A DNA stretch of 64,000 bases, taken from positions 1,922,001 through 1,986,000 of the forward strand of contig NZ_CP154878.1 in the NCBI RefSeq assembly GCF_039955095.1, written 5' to 3'. This document shows positions 51,054 to 64,000 of this stretch, one piece after another. Both the position numbers and the translations under genes were made by a program. The notes under the pieces are model-generated. The model ran no database searches and was not told where the DNA came from. It saw only the letters and a program-made list of their open reading frames with translations. Numbering within the stretch: position 1 is the stretch's first letter; each line of letters starts with the position of its first letter. This stretch comes from Limosilactobacillus sp. WILCCON 0051. Its GTDB lineage: Bacteria > Bacillota > Bacilli > Lactobacillales > Lactobacillaceae.

Positions 51054-52292
51054 CTAGTTGTTTTTTAGGATGCGATTGAAAAGAGTTTTTAGTGGAGAAT
51101 CTGAACTATATGAAAAAGCATTTTTCACATAGAGACGCTCTGCCCAAAAATACATAATAATTGCCCCAGACAATGCGAATAAAACTGTAATCCATCCCGC
51201 TTGATAAGAAACAGCTGCACGAGCTAATCTAACCGGCATAATTCCCTGACTCATAAACGGCATGTATGATAGAAACCGGATCACGCCAGTATTAGGATTC
51301 TCCTGCGCCAAAAAGCTTAACAAGTAAGGTACCATCATGATAGTGCCAACAATTGAGACTGCTTGTGAGATATCCTCACTTTTGGATACAAATGACGCAA
51401 AGATAGCAGCCAAAAATATATAAAGTATAATTGATAGCAACGTCAATAGGACGACAATTACTAAATATTCTGCATCAACATGACCAAAATATTTAACCGG
51501 ATCGAACCAGGTCATCAAATCAGTCTGTTTAGCAACTAGACATACCAGGCCACCAATCACCAAATAGATCAGCAGCTGCAATGTAATCAGAAAACCAATT
51601 CCAAGCATCTTACCGGCAAAATGCTTTCGAGCAGGAACCGCCGCCAGAATTCCTTCAATTAAGTGATTGCTCTTTTCTATTCCGAGTTCGGTTCCAGTAA
51701 TGTTGATATAGCTCACCAATAAAACAAAGGCGAGCATCACAATTACCTCTCCAAGATTTTGAGCAGCGTTACTATTCTTTAATTTAACTGCTTCTTTTTT
51801 ATTAATGGCCTGTTGTTTAATCGTAGGCTGCTTAACAATTTCCGACCACTGCTTAATATTTAGTCCATAACTTGAAGCCACGAATTGAGAACTTAAGCCA
51901 TTAAGATTTTTCTCAAGTGCCTCAATCGGTAATGACTTATTTGAATCAGCATTATAGCGATAGGTTATTTTTGAGAAATCATCGCTGACGTATAAAATTC
52001 CATCTAAAACACCATCTGTTAGATAAGATTTGAGACGCTTATCATCTGTGACATCGACTTTTCTATTGACTTGATAGGCATCAGACTTTTCAGATTCAAT
52101 TGCCTTCTTTATATCGCTATTGGCAACAACCGCAATAATCGGTCTGCTGTTATTATTTTGCCGATGCATTAATCCAACAAAACCAATCCCTATCAAGAAT
52201 ACTGTTACTGGCGTAAGAATCATCCAATAATAGGCAGGTGACAATAGGCGTTTTTTCAATACCATTTTGGCAATTGTCAAAATCTTACCCAT
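51054..52292 (-). CDS. ABC-2 type permease (NatB-like)
   Basis: The 412-residue permease has one N-terminal helix (about 17-40), a large extracytoplasmic domain (about 45-180) and five to six C-terminal helices. This fits the NatB/ABC-2 group that exports Na+ or other small compounds with an ATPase. ATG 52292 has GAGGTGG 6 nt upstream and overlaps the end of the ATPase gene by 8 nt (ATGGGTAA), so expression is coupled. Confidence 0.88.
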   Translation of the reverse strand: MGKILTIAKMVLKKRLLSPAYYWMILTPVTVFLIGIGFVGLMHRQNNNSRPIIAVVANSDIKKAIESEKSDAYQVNRKVDVTDDKRLKSYLTDGVLDGILYVSDDFSKITYRYNADSNKSLPIEALEKNLNGLSSQFVASSYGLNIKQWSEIVKQPTIKQQAINKKEAVKLKNSNAAQNLGEVIVMLAFVLLVSYINITGTELGIEKSNHLIEGILAAVPARKHFAGKMLGIGFLITLQLLIYLVIGGLVCLVAKQTDLMTWFDPVKYFGHVDAEYLVIVVLLTLLSIILYIFLAAIFASFVSKSEDISQAVSIVGTIMMVPYLLSFLAQENPNTGVIRFLSYMPFMSQGIMPVRLARAAVSYQAGWITVLFALSGAIIMYFWAERLYVKNAFSYSSDSPLKTLFNRILKNN

Positions 52293-53199
52293 GTCTAGCC
52301 ACCTCACTTTCAGTTATCATGCAAAAAATATCATCCAGTGTTGGTGGCAACAAACGATATCCTTGTAATGAATCCCATTGCTTAGCAAGTTTAATCACAT
52401 CTCGTGCATGCCGTTCCGAGTCAAATGTAATAATCTTACCAGGATAATCATCAACTATTTTTTCAACGCCTGTGATCTGCTCAATTGCTATATCATTAAA
52501 GACTCCTTCAAGATACGCTTTGTTTCTGCCAAACGTTGCTCTGATTTCATTGATTGGCCCATAAAGACGCTTTTTCCCATCTACCAGCATCAAAATTTTA
52601 TCTGAAACCTCACTGACATTTTTCATATTATGCGAAGAAAAAATTACTGCCGTGCCGTCTTGTTTAAGTTTTTTTACTATTTCAATCAATAAACTGATAT
52701 TGACCGGATCTAATCCTGAAAAAGGTTCATCTAAAATCACCAACTGCGGATGATGAATCAAAGCCGCAATTAATTGAACCTTTTGCTGGTTTCCCTTTGA
52801 CAGGTCTTTAATTAAAGTTTCTTCATTTCCTTTTACCGCTAACGCATTCATCCAAAATGGCAATTCCCGTTCAGCTTTTCTACCGCTATAAGCATGCAGT
52901 CTGGCAAAATATAATACTTGTTCCTTAATGCTTAGATTGAGGTACAGTCCGCGTTCTTCTGGTAAAAAGCCAATCTTATTCAAAATCTTCTCATCAAGTT
53001 TGCGGTTATCGATTGTAATCTTTCCTTGATCTGGTACTAAGAAGTTCAGAATCATCTTAAAGGTCGTTGATTTTCCAGCGCCGTTCTGTCCAACGATTCC
53101 CAAAACTTCTCCTCGATTAACACTAAAGCTAAGTTTTTCTACAGCCGTAAGCTGACCAAACCTTTTCGTTACGTTATCTACTTTTAACAATACTAACAT
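52285..53199 (-). CDS. ABC transporter ATP-binding protein (NatA-like)
   Basis: The ~304-residue ATPase has Walker A GQNGAGKST, Q-loop LPEERGLYLN, signature LSKGNQQKV (last residues of DLSKGNQQKV), Walker B LVILDEPFSGLDP and H-loop SSHNMKNV. A C-terminal extension follows, as in NatA-type exporters. It partners the permease at 51054-52292. The ATG at 53199 is very close to GGAG; a TTG four codons later would be better spaced, so the start is uncertain by a few residues. Confidence 0.92.
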   Translation of the reverse strand: MLVLLKVDNVTKRFGQLTAVEKLSFSVNRGEVLGIVGQNGAGKSTTFKMILNFLVPDQGKITIDNRKLDEKILNKIGFLPEERGLYLNLSIKEQVLYFARLHAYSGRKAERELPFWMNALAVKGNEETLIKDLSKGNQQKVQLIAALIHHPQLVILDEPFSGLDPVNISLLIEIVKKLKQDGTAVIFSSHNMKNVSEVSDKILMLVDGKKRLYGPINEIRATFGRNKAYLEGVFNDIAIEQITGVEKIVDDYPGKIITFDSERHARDVIKLAKQWDSLQGYRLLPPTLDDIFCMITESEVARHG

Positions 53200-53202
53200 C
53201 AC

Positions 53203-53490
53203 TCCAAATGAAAATCTTCACGTCAGATTATTGTATGTTGATAATTAACGTGCTTTCAATAAACGATTAAAAATTTGCATATATCGTGGATAAGTTAATC
53301 ATTACGTTTAATAAATTCATAATCTAAATATATTCAATCACTTTTGAAAACTCTGATAAAATCCTCCCAGGTACCAACTCGCTTGATTGGGGGCAATTAT
53401 ATTATCCTGACCGATTTCTCGGCAGCATCGAGACTGCTACATTAAGTCGTAAGCCAGCAAATGTATTTAGTTGCGTCATCTGCCTGATAA
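53203..53490. other. Gap upstream of the NatA-like gene
   Basis: AT-rich and presumably contains the promoter of the ABC operon. No feature could be supported between here and element D. Confidence 0.4.
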
Positions 53491-53846
53491 ACGGCTTGGC
53501 TTTGTGAAAGAAAAACGGATTGCAGAGGCTAAGGGCGCCAAAAGTACCTACTATTGGTTGATTTGGCGCCAAAAGTAGGTAGTTGCATATTTGTTCAGCC
53601 TAACTTTACCTACTTATGACGCCTTTTATTGAAATAGTAGGTAAAGATGTATATTTAGAGGTTGATTGGACCACACCGACTTTGTGAATTACCTACTATT
53701 GCGATACTTTTGTTAAATAGTAGGTAGTATTAGGGATACCTAACTTGATATACATTGATTTTTACCTACTTATACATCGATTTTTTCAAAAAGTAGGTAA
53801 TGAGATTTTCGTCATATGTTATTATGCAGAATTTTTTGAATAATTC
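53491..53846 (+). repeat. Phased four-unit inverted-repeat element, copy D
   Basis: 39-bp units lie at 53544-53582, 53606-53644, 53689-53727 and 53762-53800, with start spacings 62, 83 and 73 bp as in copy C. Unit 1 begins GTACCTACT, one mismatch. The palindrome is degenerate here (ATTAGGGATACCTAAC, 53729-53744). The left mark TTTGTGAAAGAAA is at 53501-53513. Unlike A-C it lies between two minus-strand units (ABC operon, rrn operon). Confidence 0.9.
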
Positions 53847-54062
53847 AGTCTAATCAAGCATAGCCACTAATTTTTCAATGATCAGCCAGCCCAACTTGCA
53901 GAGAAAAGAATTTAATCATTTCCGGTTGGTTTTAGTTTATGTCCATTGACCTCAGCTAAAATTAAAAATTCCTCACTCCATTTTTGAAACAGGGAATTGA
54001 TCTTCACCAATACGATTTGACAATGACCCAAAAGAACGTGTTTCCTTGCCATTTCTCAAAAA

Positions 54063-54096
54063 TCAAAAAAACAGCCATCAGTAAAAACTGATGACT
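54063..54096 (-). terminator. Terminator of the rrn-tRNA operon
   Basis: The minus strand CAGTCATCAGT / ACTGATGGCTG with loop TTTT is followed by TTTTTTTGATTTTT, 31 bp beyond tRNA-Leu. Confidence 0.92.
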
Positions 54097-54127
54097 GCTT
54101 AGTAAAGATATATAACCGAATATTTAA

Positions 54128-54212
54128 TGCCTCCGGTGGGGGTCGAACCCACACTCCCTCAACGGGAACTGGATTTTGAGTCCAGCGCGTCTGCCAATTC
54201 CGCCACAGAGGC
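54128..54212 (-). tRNA. tRNA-Leu (anticodon CAA)
   Basis: Class II tRNA with long variable arm; acceptor GCCTCTG / CGGAGGC (one wobble), anticodon loop CTCAAAA. Last tRNA of the rrn operon; CCA not encoded. Confidence 0.95.
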
Positions 54213-54228
54213 ATAAGTCTTTACTAAA

Positions 54229-54299
54229 AGGTGGTAACCGGATTTGAACCGGTGATCGAGGTTTTGCAGACCTGTGCCTTACCACTTGGCTATACCACC
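54229..54299 (-). tRNA. tRNA-Cys (anticodon GCA)
   Basis: Acceptor GGTGGTA / TACCACC, anticodon loop CTGCAAA, short 71-nt form with a small D-loop. Confidence 0.94.
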
Positions 54300-54359
54300 A
54301 AATAGTGCCTGAACGTCTCGTTCAAACTATCCAACAGTTGGTAGACTGTTGGATAAAAG

Positions 54360-54435
54360 GGCGGTATGTGGGATTCGAACCCACGCATGTCGGACCCACA
54401 AACCGATGTGTTAACCAAACTTCACCAATACCGCC
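54360..54435 (-). tRNA. tRNA-His (anticodon GTG)
   Basis: Acceptor GGCGGTAT / ATACCGCC with the encoded extra G at the 5' end, anticodon loop TTGTGGG. Confidence 0.94.
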
Positions 54436-54451
54436 AAAATATTCAGTTGAG

Positions 54452-54522
54452 CAGGGATAGTAGGAATCGAACCCACAATGACGGTTTTGGAGACCGTAGT
54501 TATACCGTTTAACTATATCCCT
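54452..54522 (-). tRNA. tRNA-Trp (anticodon CCA)
   Basis: Acceptor AGGGATA / TATCCCT with G discriminator, anticodon loop CTCCAAA. Confidence 0.94.
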
Positions 54523-54529
54523 ATAATAA

Positions 54530-54610
54530 TGGAGGAGGGTGGATTCGAACCGCCGAACCCGAAGGAACGGTTTTACAGACCGTCGCGTTTAACCACTTCG
54601 CTACTCCTCC
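54530..54610 (-). tRNA. tRNA-Tyr (anticodon GTA)
   Basis: Acceptor GGAGGAG / CTCCTCC, anticodon loop CTGTAAA, long variable arm (CCTTCGGG region). Confidence 0.94.
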
Positions 54611-54616
54611 ATAAAG

Positions 54617-54689
54617 TGGCGCGGGACGGAATCGAACCGCCGACACACGGAGCTTCAATCCGTTGCTCTACCAACTGAGCTACCGAGCC
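54617..54689 (-). tRNA. tRNA-Phe (anticodon GAA)
   Basis: Anticodon loop TTGAAGC. The acceptor arms read GGCTCGG and CCGCGCC, leaving a T-C mismatch at pair 4-69; the remaining six pairs are intact. Confidence 0.92.
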
Positions 54690-54719
54690 ATCCTTGTGGA
54701 CGCAACTATTCAGTTGCAA

Positions 54720-54792
54720 TGGAGGATACAGGGCTCGAACCTGTGACCCTCTGCTTGTAAGGCAGATGCTCTCCCAACTGAGCTAATCCTCC
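54720..54792 (-). tRNA. tRNA-Val (anticodon TAC)
   Basis: Acceptor GGAGGAT / ATCCTCC, anticodon loop TTACAAG. Confidence 0.94.
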
Positions 54793-54797
54793 ATAAG

Positions 54798-54869
54798 TGA
54801 CCCATGCGGGATTCGAACCCACGATACCAGCGTGAAAGGCTGGTGTCTTAACCGCTTGACTAATGGGTC
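54798..54869 (-). tRNA. tRNA-Glu (anticodon TTC)
   Basis: Acceptor GACCCAT / ATGGGTC, anticodon loop CTTTCAC. Confidence 0.94.
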
Positions 54870-54877
54870 ATAAGAAA

Positions 54878-54968
54878 CGGAGAGTAAGGGATTCGAACCC
54901 TTGATACAGGCTTTAACCCGTATACAGCATTTCCAATGCTGCTCCTTCGGCCTCTCGGACAACTCTCC
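54878..54968 (-). tRNA. tRNA-Ser (anticodon GGA)
   Basis: Class II tRNA; acceptor GGAGAGT / ACTCTCC with G discriminator, anticodon loop TTGGAAA, long variable arm. First tRNA after 5S. Confidence 0.94.
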
Positions 54969-55016
54969 AATATCCGAACCCTGACACACAATGCCAGGTG
55001 CCAAAGTTCGTTTAGA

Positions 55017-55136
55017 TGTGCATGGCAATGCCCTATCCTCGCAGGGAGCGATCCCCCAACTACTTTCGGCGCGTTGAAGCTTAACTTCTGTGTTCGGCAT
55101 GGGAACAGGTGTATCCTTCAAGCCATCATCACCACA
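55017..55136 (-). rRNA. rrf: 5S rRNA
   Basis: The minus strand contains the conserved GATGGCTTGAAGGATACACC and CCATGCCGAACACAGAAG blocks in 5S order, downstream of 23S. Ends are set by the terminal TGTG / CACA pairing and are approximate. Confidence 0.93.
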
Positions 55137-55221
55137 CTAATCCTTTTCAGGATTGAGAGCTTGTACTCTCAAAACTAAACAATATCTATTCTTCTCACGT
55201 TCAATCGAAACACCTTTAAAC

Positions 55222-58145
<2,924 letters not shown>

Positions 58146-58293
58146 GATGATCTTACGATCACCTCAGTTATTGAGTATGCGATTAATTTCGTTAATAAAA
58201 CTCAAATAACGCGGTGTTCTCGGTTTAATTGTGAATAAAGAAATAAATATTATTTAGTTTTCAAAGTACAAGCACCAGTCAAACGACTGGCAA

Positions 58294-58366
58294 TGGAGAA
58301 TAACGGGATCGAACCGATGACCTCCTGCTTGCAAAGCAGGTGCTCTCCCAGCTGAGCTAATTCCCC
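58294..58366 (-). tRNA. tRNA-Ala (anticodon TGC) in the rrn spacer
   Basis: Acceptor GGGGAAT / ATTCTCC (one wobble), anticodon loop TTTGCAA. It lies between 16S and 23S. Confidence 0.95.
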
Positions 58367-58371
58367 ATATA

Positions 58372-58445
<74 letters not shown>

Positions 58446-58529
58446 AACAAGCGAACGATTATTGAGATGAGGTGGTAAACCCCTCAAAACTGAACGCAGT
58501 TTCAACGAATGTGCAGGTTTCCGATTAAT

Positions 58530-60112
<1,583 letters not shown>

Positions 60113-60284
60113 AAATATAAGAACTTGAAAAGCTCAAATTTAAATTAAGCGAATTGACTTCGCAAATGTTTTTGCATCAATCGTAATGATTGATGACCCT
60201 GCACATTTGTGTTCGTCGAAACTGTATTCAGTTTTCAAAGGTCTACCATGTAACCGATTCAATCGATCAGTTACAACATTTATT

Positions 60285-60312
60285 ATTTTAACACTTGTCA
60301 ATTATTTGTCAA
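60285..60312 (-). promoter_or_regulatory. rrn promoter P2
   Basis: Minus strand TTGACA, 16 bp, TAAAAT, about 175 bp upstream of mature 16S. Confidence 0.7.
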
Positions 60313-60360
60313 GAACTTTTTTAATTCTTTTTTCAAACGCTTTAAACAAGCGACTAGAAT

Positions 60361-60389
60361 AATATATCATGAAGTCACGCAACTGTCAA
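60361..60389 (-). promoter_or_regulatory. rrn promoter P1
   Basis: Minus strand TTGACA, 17 bp, TATATT, about 75 bp upstream of P2: consensus -35 and spacing, as is typical for tandem rRNA promoters. The remaining 60390-60619 shows no other feature. Confidence 0.8.
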
Positions 60390-60619
60390 CAACATTTTTA
60401 AAGTCGTTAATAACTGCTAGAAGCAAATCTGACTGTCATCAGCACTTGCCTCATCGACAACGATAATTACTATACCGAGATTGTGGCTAATCGTCAACTA
60501 TATTTTAAAAGTTTTTCTGCTAATTTTAAAAGAACGAACAAACTAAGCTACAGCAATTTTAACCAAGCGGGAAACTCGGTGGTTATAAACTAAACTATTT
60601 TTGAATATTCGAGTCGCAT

Positions 60620-60868
60620 TCAAAAAGAATTCTTAAACTCGTACAGACAGCGATAGACTTCGATTGCCGTTAGATCCAAGCTGTCAAACGTCAGCTGAGC
60701 AGCCGGCTGAAACTGCTCTAAAGTAAACTCACCGGTGCTTTGTCGATACGTTACCGTACAGACTTGAATGCCATAAGCAGAAAAAGTACGCTGCTGAAGG
60801 TCCCCATGCGTATCTTCTGCCATTGCATCCAAACGACGCAAAATCCGCTGCAGTTCTGAATGAATCAT
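60620..60868 (-). CDS. YkuJ-like (DUF1797) small protein
   Basis: This 82-residue soluble protein resembles Bacillus YkuJ (DUF1797): LQRILRRLDAMAED, then AYGIQVCTVTYRQSTGEFTLEQF and FDSLDLTAIEVYRCLYEF. Function is unknown. Single small gene downstream of the lafAB-ybhN set on the same strand. Confidence 0.75.
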   Translation of the reverse strand: MIHSELQRILRRLDAMAEDTHGDLQQRTFSAYGIQVCTVTYRQSTGEFTLEQFQPAAQLTFDSLDLTAIEVYRCLYEFKNSF

Positions 60869-60945
60869 GATCTAGCCTCACTAACTACTAAAATAAAAGA
60901 ACCCAATCCAAACGACCAGGTTCTGCACTATATATTATATCGTTA

Positions 60946-61965
60946 TTAATCAGGTTCATGCACTCGATCTGGCTTGATCATTAAAGCAAACATCCCGGCA
61001 AACATGCCAAAGTAGTAGGTCAGAATCCGCCAGAGCAGCATTGCCAGCACCAATTTGCTTCCTGAGGCAATAAAACTTGAGAACAGCACCGAAAAGCTGT
61101 ATTCTGCTCCCCCTGTCCCACCAGGAATCGGAAACAGCGAGATCACCATAAAGATCAAAACGTTTAGACTGACTACCATCAGCACGTTCAAGCCATTGAT
61201 GCCCAGCGACAGCATAATGAAATAAGGAATCAGATAATAAAACCCCAGCTGCAGCAGAGTAATCAAACTCACTTTAGCCATTTTGCCGTATTCGCTTTTG
61301 ATTTTTAGGCTTTCTTGATAGAAGGTATCGATTTTTTCATTCAGCGTTGCCTGCATCTTTTCGTACTTAGCAGGCTTCATAAACCAATGAGCAGGGCGAA
61401 TCACGATATTAGCCGCTTTTTTGGTGAAATTGTACCAATACATCACTAACAGCAAGCCGATGATGACGCTGAGATGAATCAAAAAGCCAAAGAGAACCAG
61501 CAGCGACAAAACGTGCATTTTAGCAGCAATATAGTGAAAGCCGACCAAAAGACTAATGATGAAGTTGATCACAATCATCGACTGAAAAACGACAAACTTC
61601 ATCAATAGCACCGAACTGGCCTGACCAGCATCAACGCCCGCCTGCATCATTGCCAACAGCTGTGCCGGCTGCCCGCCAGTTGAAAAAGGCGTTAAACCAT
61701 TCCCTAATTGCTCAACCAATGGAATCCGGATTGCATCCTTCCAGGTAAAGCCGTCATGACGATCATTCATAAAAATCTTGACGACCACGGCTTCCAAAAA
61801 CAAATACAGGCAGATGCACAACAAGGCTGCCCCAAACCATCCCCAGTTTAGATGCACCAAATCCACGATAATCGAAGACAGCTTTATGTCACGCAGCGAA
61901 TAAGCAAAGATGCCGATTCCGCATGCCAGCATCAAAACAAAAATAACCCAATTTTTTCGCGACAT
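60946..61965 (-). CDS. YbhN/UPF0104-type membrane protein (LPG-synthase-TM family)
   Basis: This 339-residue protein has 7-8 hydrophobic helices from the family that includes the flippase half of MprF and the YbhN proteins. Landmarks are RIPLVEQLGNGLTPFSTGGQPAQLLAMMQ and LFPIPGGTGGAEYSF. It probably moves lipids or glycolipids across the membrane; no synthetase domain is attached. ATG 61965 follows the lafB stop by 2 nt, with AAAGGAGG before it; upstream in-frame codons overlap lafB. Position after lafAB suggests a glycolipid substrate. Confidence 0.88.
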   Translation of the reverse strand: MSRKNWVIFVLMLACGIGIFAYSLRDIKLSSIIVDLVHLNWGWFGAALLCICLYLFLEAVVVKIFMNDRHDGFTWKDAIRIPLVEQLGNGLTPFSTGGQPAQLLAMMQAGVDAGQASSVLLMKFVVFQSMIVINFIISLLVGFHYIAAKMHVLSLLVLFGFLIHLSVIIGLLLVMYWYNFTKKAANIVIRPAHWFMKPAKYEKMQATLNEKIDTFYQESLKIKSEYGKMAKVSLITLLQLGFYYLIPYFIMLSLGINGLNVLMVVSLNVLIFMVISLFPIPGGTGGAEYSFSVLFSSFIASGSKLVLAMLLWRILTYYFGMFAGMFALMIKPDRVHEPD

Positions 61966-61969
61966 TTGC

Positions 61970-62992
61970 CTAGCCCTCCTTTGCCTGCTCCAGATAGAAT
62001 TGATGCCAGACTTTGGCAAGGTGCGACTTGGAATATTGACGCGATGCGGTATGCGCCGCCATTTTAAGCTCAGCCAGACGAGCCGGTGTCTTCCGCAGCC
62101 AATCAAGCTTTTGCTGCATCTCATCAACATCTTTGGCTGGCTCATAATATCCTTGAATAATTGAATGATAAAGATCCAGATCACGCAGCATGACCGGTGT
62201 CCCGCAGCTAAAAGCCTCTAAAACCGACATCGGAAACAGCTCGTTATAAGACGGCAGTAAAAACAGATCGGCAATGTTATCCAGCTCAGCAATCTCTTGC
62301 CGACTGACGATCCCGGGAAATTTAAGGTTTGCCGGCGGATTGTCAACGATCTTTTTAAGGGCCGTGTAGCCATCCGTAATCCGCCCAAATGAAAAACCGC
62401 CCGCCCAGATAAACTGAACGTCAGGATTCTGCTCGGCTAATTGAATGAAATCAAAAACGCCCTTGCGCTCCTGAATCTGACCACTGCCTACCACGACAAA
62501 CCGTTGCTGAGCGATCCCCCATTTAGTTTTCAGCCTTCTTTTTTCAAGCTCGTCAACGGGATGAAACTTGGCATCATCGACAAAGTTAGGAATATAGGTA
62601 ATCTTGCTCCGTGGAATTCCATAGGCAACGAGCTTATCGATAAACGATGGGTTGACCACTACCAAATGATCCATGCGTTTATAAAAAGCAATCACATAGC
62701 GATAAAAGATCCCGCGAAAAGGCTGCGGAATCTTGAGGCTGCCTTCTAAAGTCTCTGGCAAAAAGTGCACGTAGCCGATTTTGCGCCCGCGTTTCTTTGA
62801 AAAAGTGGAAAACCAAAATGGCAGGTCAATCGTGTGATAGTGGCTGATATCACTGGTTCGGTACTGATTAACCGCGATATCAAACTCGCCTTTAAAATTC
62901 GTTTTCAACAGATGCATCAGCTCTAGATAAGCGCTGCCCACCCCTTGACCAGCTACTTTATCCGCTGAAGAATACATAGTTATTTTTAACAT
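61970..62992 (-). CDS. lafB: Glycolipid glycosyltransferase, LafB-like (GT4)
   Basis: This 341-residue GT4 enzyme probably adds the second hexose to monohexosyl-diacylglycerol, making the anchor for lipoteichoic acid. The start KITMYSSADKVAGQGVGSAYLE, then YVHFLPETLEGSLKIP, ITYIPNFVD, VGSGQIQERKGVF and the donor site PSYNELFPMSVLEAFSCGTPVM are typical of the group. It starts at ATG 62992, immediately after the lafA stop (GAGGTTGAGCATG), and is followed by the ybhN-like gene. Confidence 0.88.
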   Translation of the reverse strand: MLKITMYSSADKVAGQGVGSAYLELMHLLKTNFKGEFDIAVNQYRTSDISHYHTIDLPFWFSTFSKKRGRKIGYVHFLPETLEGSLKIPQPFRGIFYRYVIAFYKRMDHLVVVNPSFIDKLVAYGIPRSKITYIPNFVDDAKFHPVDELEKRRLKTKWGIAQQRFVVVGSGQIQERKGVFDFIQLAEQNPDVQFIWAGGFSFGRITDGYTALKKIVDNPPANLKFPGIVSRQEIAELDNIADLFLLPSYNELFPMSVLEAFSCGTPVMLRDLDLYHSIIQGYYEPAKDVDEMQQKLDWLRKTPARLAELKMAAHTASRQYSKSHLAKVWHQFYLEQAKEG

Positions 62993-62994
62993 GC

Positions 62995-64000
62995 TCAACC
63001 TCGTTTACCAAAAAGATGATGATGTCGTTTCTTTTCGTCCTGCTCATCCTGCAGGCGCTCTTGACATTCCAGATAAAAGTCCATCACGCGCTGACCAAAG
63101 ACTTCTGAGGAAATATCATGAAGCTTTTGCTGACGCTTGGCAATCGTTTCCTGCGTGTCGGGATGGTCGAGGTAGTACAAAACGCCCTTGACCAGATCGC
63201 CGCGCTTTTGAAAACTCATTCCAATGGCCGGATCATCAATCAGCTCGTCGGTATATTCACTGCGCATCACGACAATCGGCAAGTTGGATGCCAATGCCTC
63301 ATCATAGGTCAGACCCTGTGATTCTGAGTCCGATGCTGAGACAAAGACATCGGCCATCTGATAAAAGTGATGAACGTCCTCATTTTTAATCTCGCCGGTA
63401 AACTGAACGTGATCGCTAAGACTCATCTTAACAACCTGCCGCTCCAAGGTTTCTCTGGCTGGACCATCGCCAACGATCAAAAGCTGCGCGTCAGGACGAT
63501 GCTGCAAAATATCCGGCAGCGCTTCAATCAGGGCTTGAATGTTTTTTTCATAAGCCAGGCGACTAAGCGACAGCAATACCGGCACATTATCTTCATAACC
63601 CAGTTTTTGCCGCAGCTCATGTTTTTGTGCAGGCGTGTCTGGTTTTGAATACACGCGCAGATTAACCCCAGTTGGAATAATTCTGATCGGTGCGGTCACG
63701 TCATATGCCTGCAGCGTATCCAATACTCGTTCACTAGGCGCAATGATCCCCGTCATGTTTTTTAGGTACAGATGCGCTAATCTGGCAACATCATGCGGCT
63801 TGATGATATGACCATTGGCAATATAGTGCAGATAGTCCTGATACATTGTATGGTACGTATGCAGGCACGGAATGTTCATCTCCTTGGCCACCATCTTGCC
63901 CATCATCCCCAAGGAAAACTCGGTCTGGTTATGAACGATATCCAGCTGCAGCTTACGGGCCAGTCTCAAAGCCCTTACCCAGCCACGCACGGCAATGCGC
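62995..64000 (-). CDS. lafA: 1,2-diacylglycerol 3-glucosyltransferase, LafA-like (GT4, 5' end outside the window)
   Basis: About 335 C-terminal residues of a GT4 enzyme that makes monoglucosyl-diacylglycerol for glycolipids and LTA anchors. Marks are HNQTEFSLG, PCLHTYHTMYQDYLHYIANG, IAPSERV, RIIPTGVN, LLSLSRLAYEKNI and the donor-site SASDSESQGLTYDEALAS. The N-terminal acceptor start is beyond the right edge. With lafB and the ybhN-like gene it forms a compact operon. The LtaS-like gene at 23147-26116 could use its product. Confidence 0.87.
   Translation of the reverse strand, partial: RIAVRGWVRALRLARKLQLDIVHNQTEFSLGMMGKMVAKEMNIPCLHTYHTMYQDYLHYIANGHIIKPHDVARLAHLYLKNMTGIIAPSERVLDTLQAYDVTAPIRIIPTGVNLRVYSKPDTPAQKHELRQKLGYEDNVPVLLSLSRLAYEKNIQALIEALPDILQHRPDAQLLIVGDGPARETLERQVVKMSLSDHVQFTGEIKNEDVHHFYQMADVFVSASDSESQGLTYDEALASNLPIVVMRSEYTDELIDDPAIGMSFQKRGDLVKGVLYYLDHPDTQETIAKRQQKLHDISSEVFGQRVMDFYLECQERLQDEQDEKKRHHHLFGKRG

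Overview
The window looks like a chromosomal segment of a heterofermentative lactobacillus of the genus Limosilactobacillus. The evidence is the protein families (KxYKxGKxW-type surface hydrolases, a LafA/LafB pair, a DUF4828-type protein, IscB and TnpB elements), the Lactobacillaceae-type rRNA/tRNA cluster, and the 16S variable regions (58536-60112, minus strand). From memory those variable regions are closest to L. mucosae; a 16S alignment would settle this.

Layout. 1-955: right end of an IS21-type element (end of istA, istB, terminal repeats). 981-9268 (minus): AI-2E-type transporter, polyprenyl-phosphate GT2, a Ser-rich lipoprotein, then three paralogous secreted peptidoglycan hydrolases with interchangeable N-terminal modules but different catalytic domains (NlpC/P60, GH73 glucosaminidase, amidase). 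9586-19427 (minus): an exopolysaccharide cluster (priming transferase, two DUF4422 proteins, Wzy, Wzz, GT14, Glf, Wzx, GT4, acyltransferase) downstream of recX. 20409-26116: YihY, an IscB element with its omega-RNA, and a large LtaS-type membrane sulfatase. 26205-32613: map, flavodoxin, gtrA, tRNA-Arg, a DEAD-box helicase, an oxidoreductase and a DUF4828 protein. 34470-35935: a TnpB element. 36025-53199: housekeeping and accessory metabolism (LOG-type protein, lactate-dehydrogenase-family enzyme, gshA, HesB-type protein, MFS pump, ClC, TetR, asnB, ogt, butA, tRNA-editing protein, NatAB-type ABC exporter). 54063-60389 (minus): a complete rrn operon with two tandem promoters, tRNA-Ile and tRNA-Ala in the spacer, nine tRNAs after 5S and a terminator. 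60620-64000: YkuJ-type protein and a lafA-lafB-ybhN set for glycolipid anchors.

The most striking feature is not a gene. Four intergenic loci (A 28511-28858, B 33428-33791, C 42602-42951, D 53491-53846) carry the same roughly 350-bp element. Each has four 39-bp inverted-repeat units (TTACCTACT, 21 bp, AGTAGGTAA), 16 units in all. Unit spacing is conserved at 62, 83 and 73 bp, and the one locus with an indel (B) differs by about one helical turn. A GTTAGGGnnCCCTAAC palindrome sits 2 bp from unit 3 in every copy. The phasing suggests a DNA site read by a protein on one helical face; I recognise no described family.

Second, the IscB and TnpB elements share a ~41-bp terminal hairpin, each preceded by TTTTAAT and exactly 5 nt. 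The gene is inverted relative to that end in one element compared with the other. This fits both RNA-guided nuclease elements being moved by one IS200/IS605-type TnpA acting in trans, since no tnpA lies in the window. Much of the intergenic DNA also consists of unrelated tandem arrays (units of 36, ~60, 74 and 104 bp). Two of these arrays grow directly out of the 3' end of a gene and include its stop codon.

Functionally the window is rich in cell-envelope genes: EPS assembly, wall hydrolases, an LtaS-like enzyme, GtrA/GtrB-like glycosylation partners and LafAB glycolipid synthesis.
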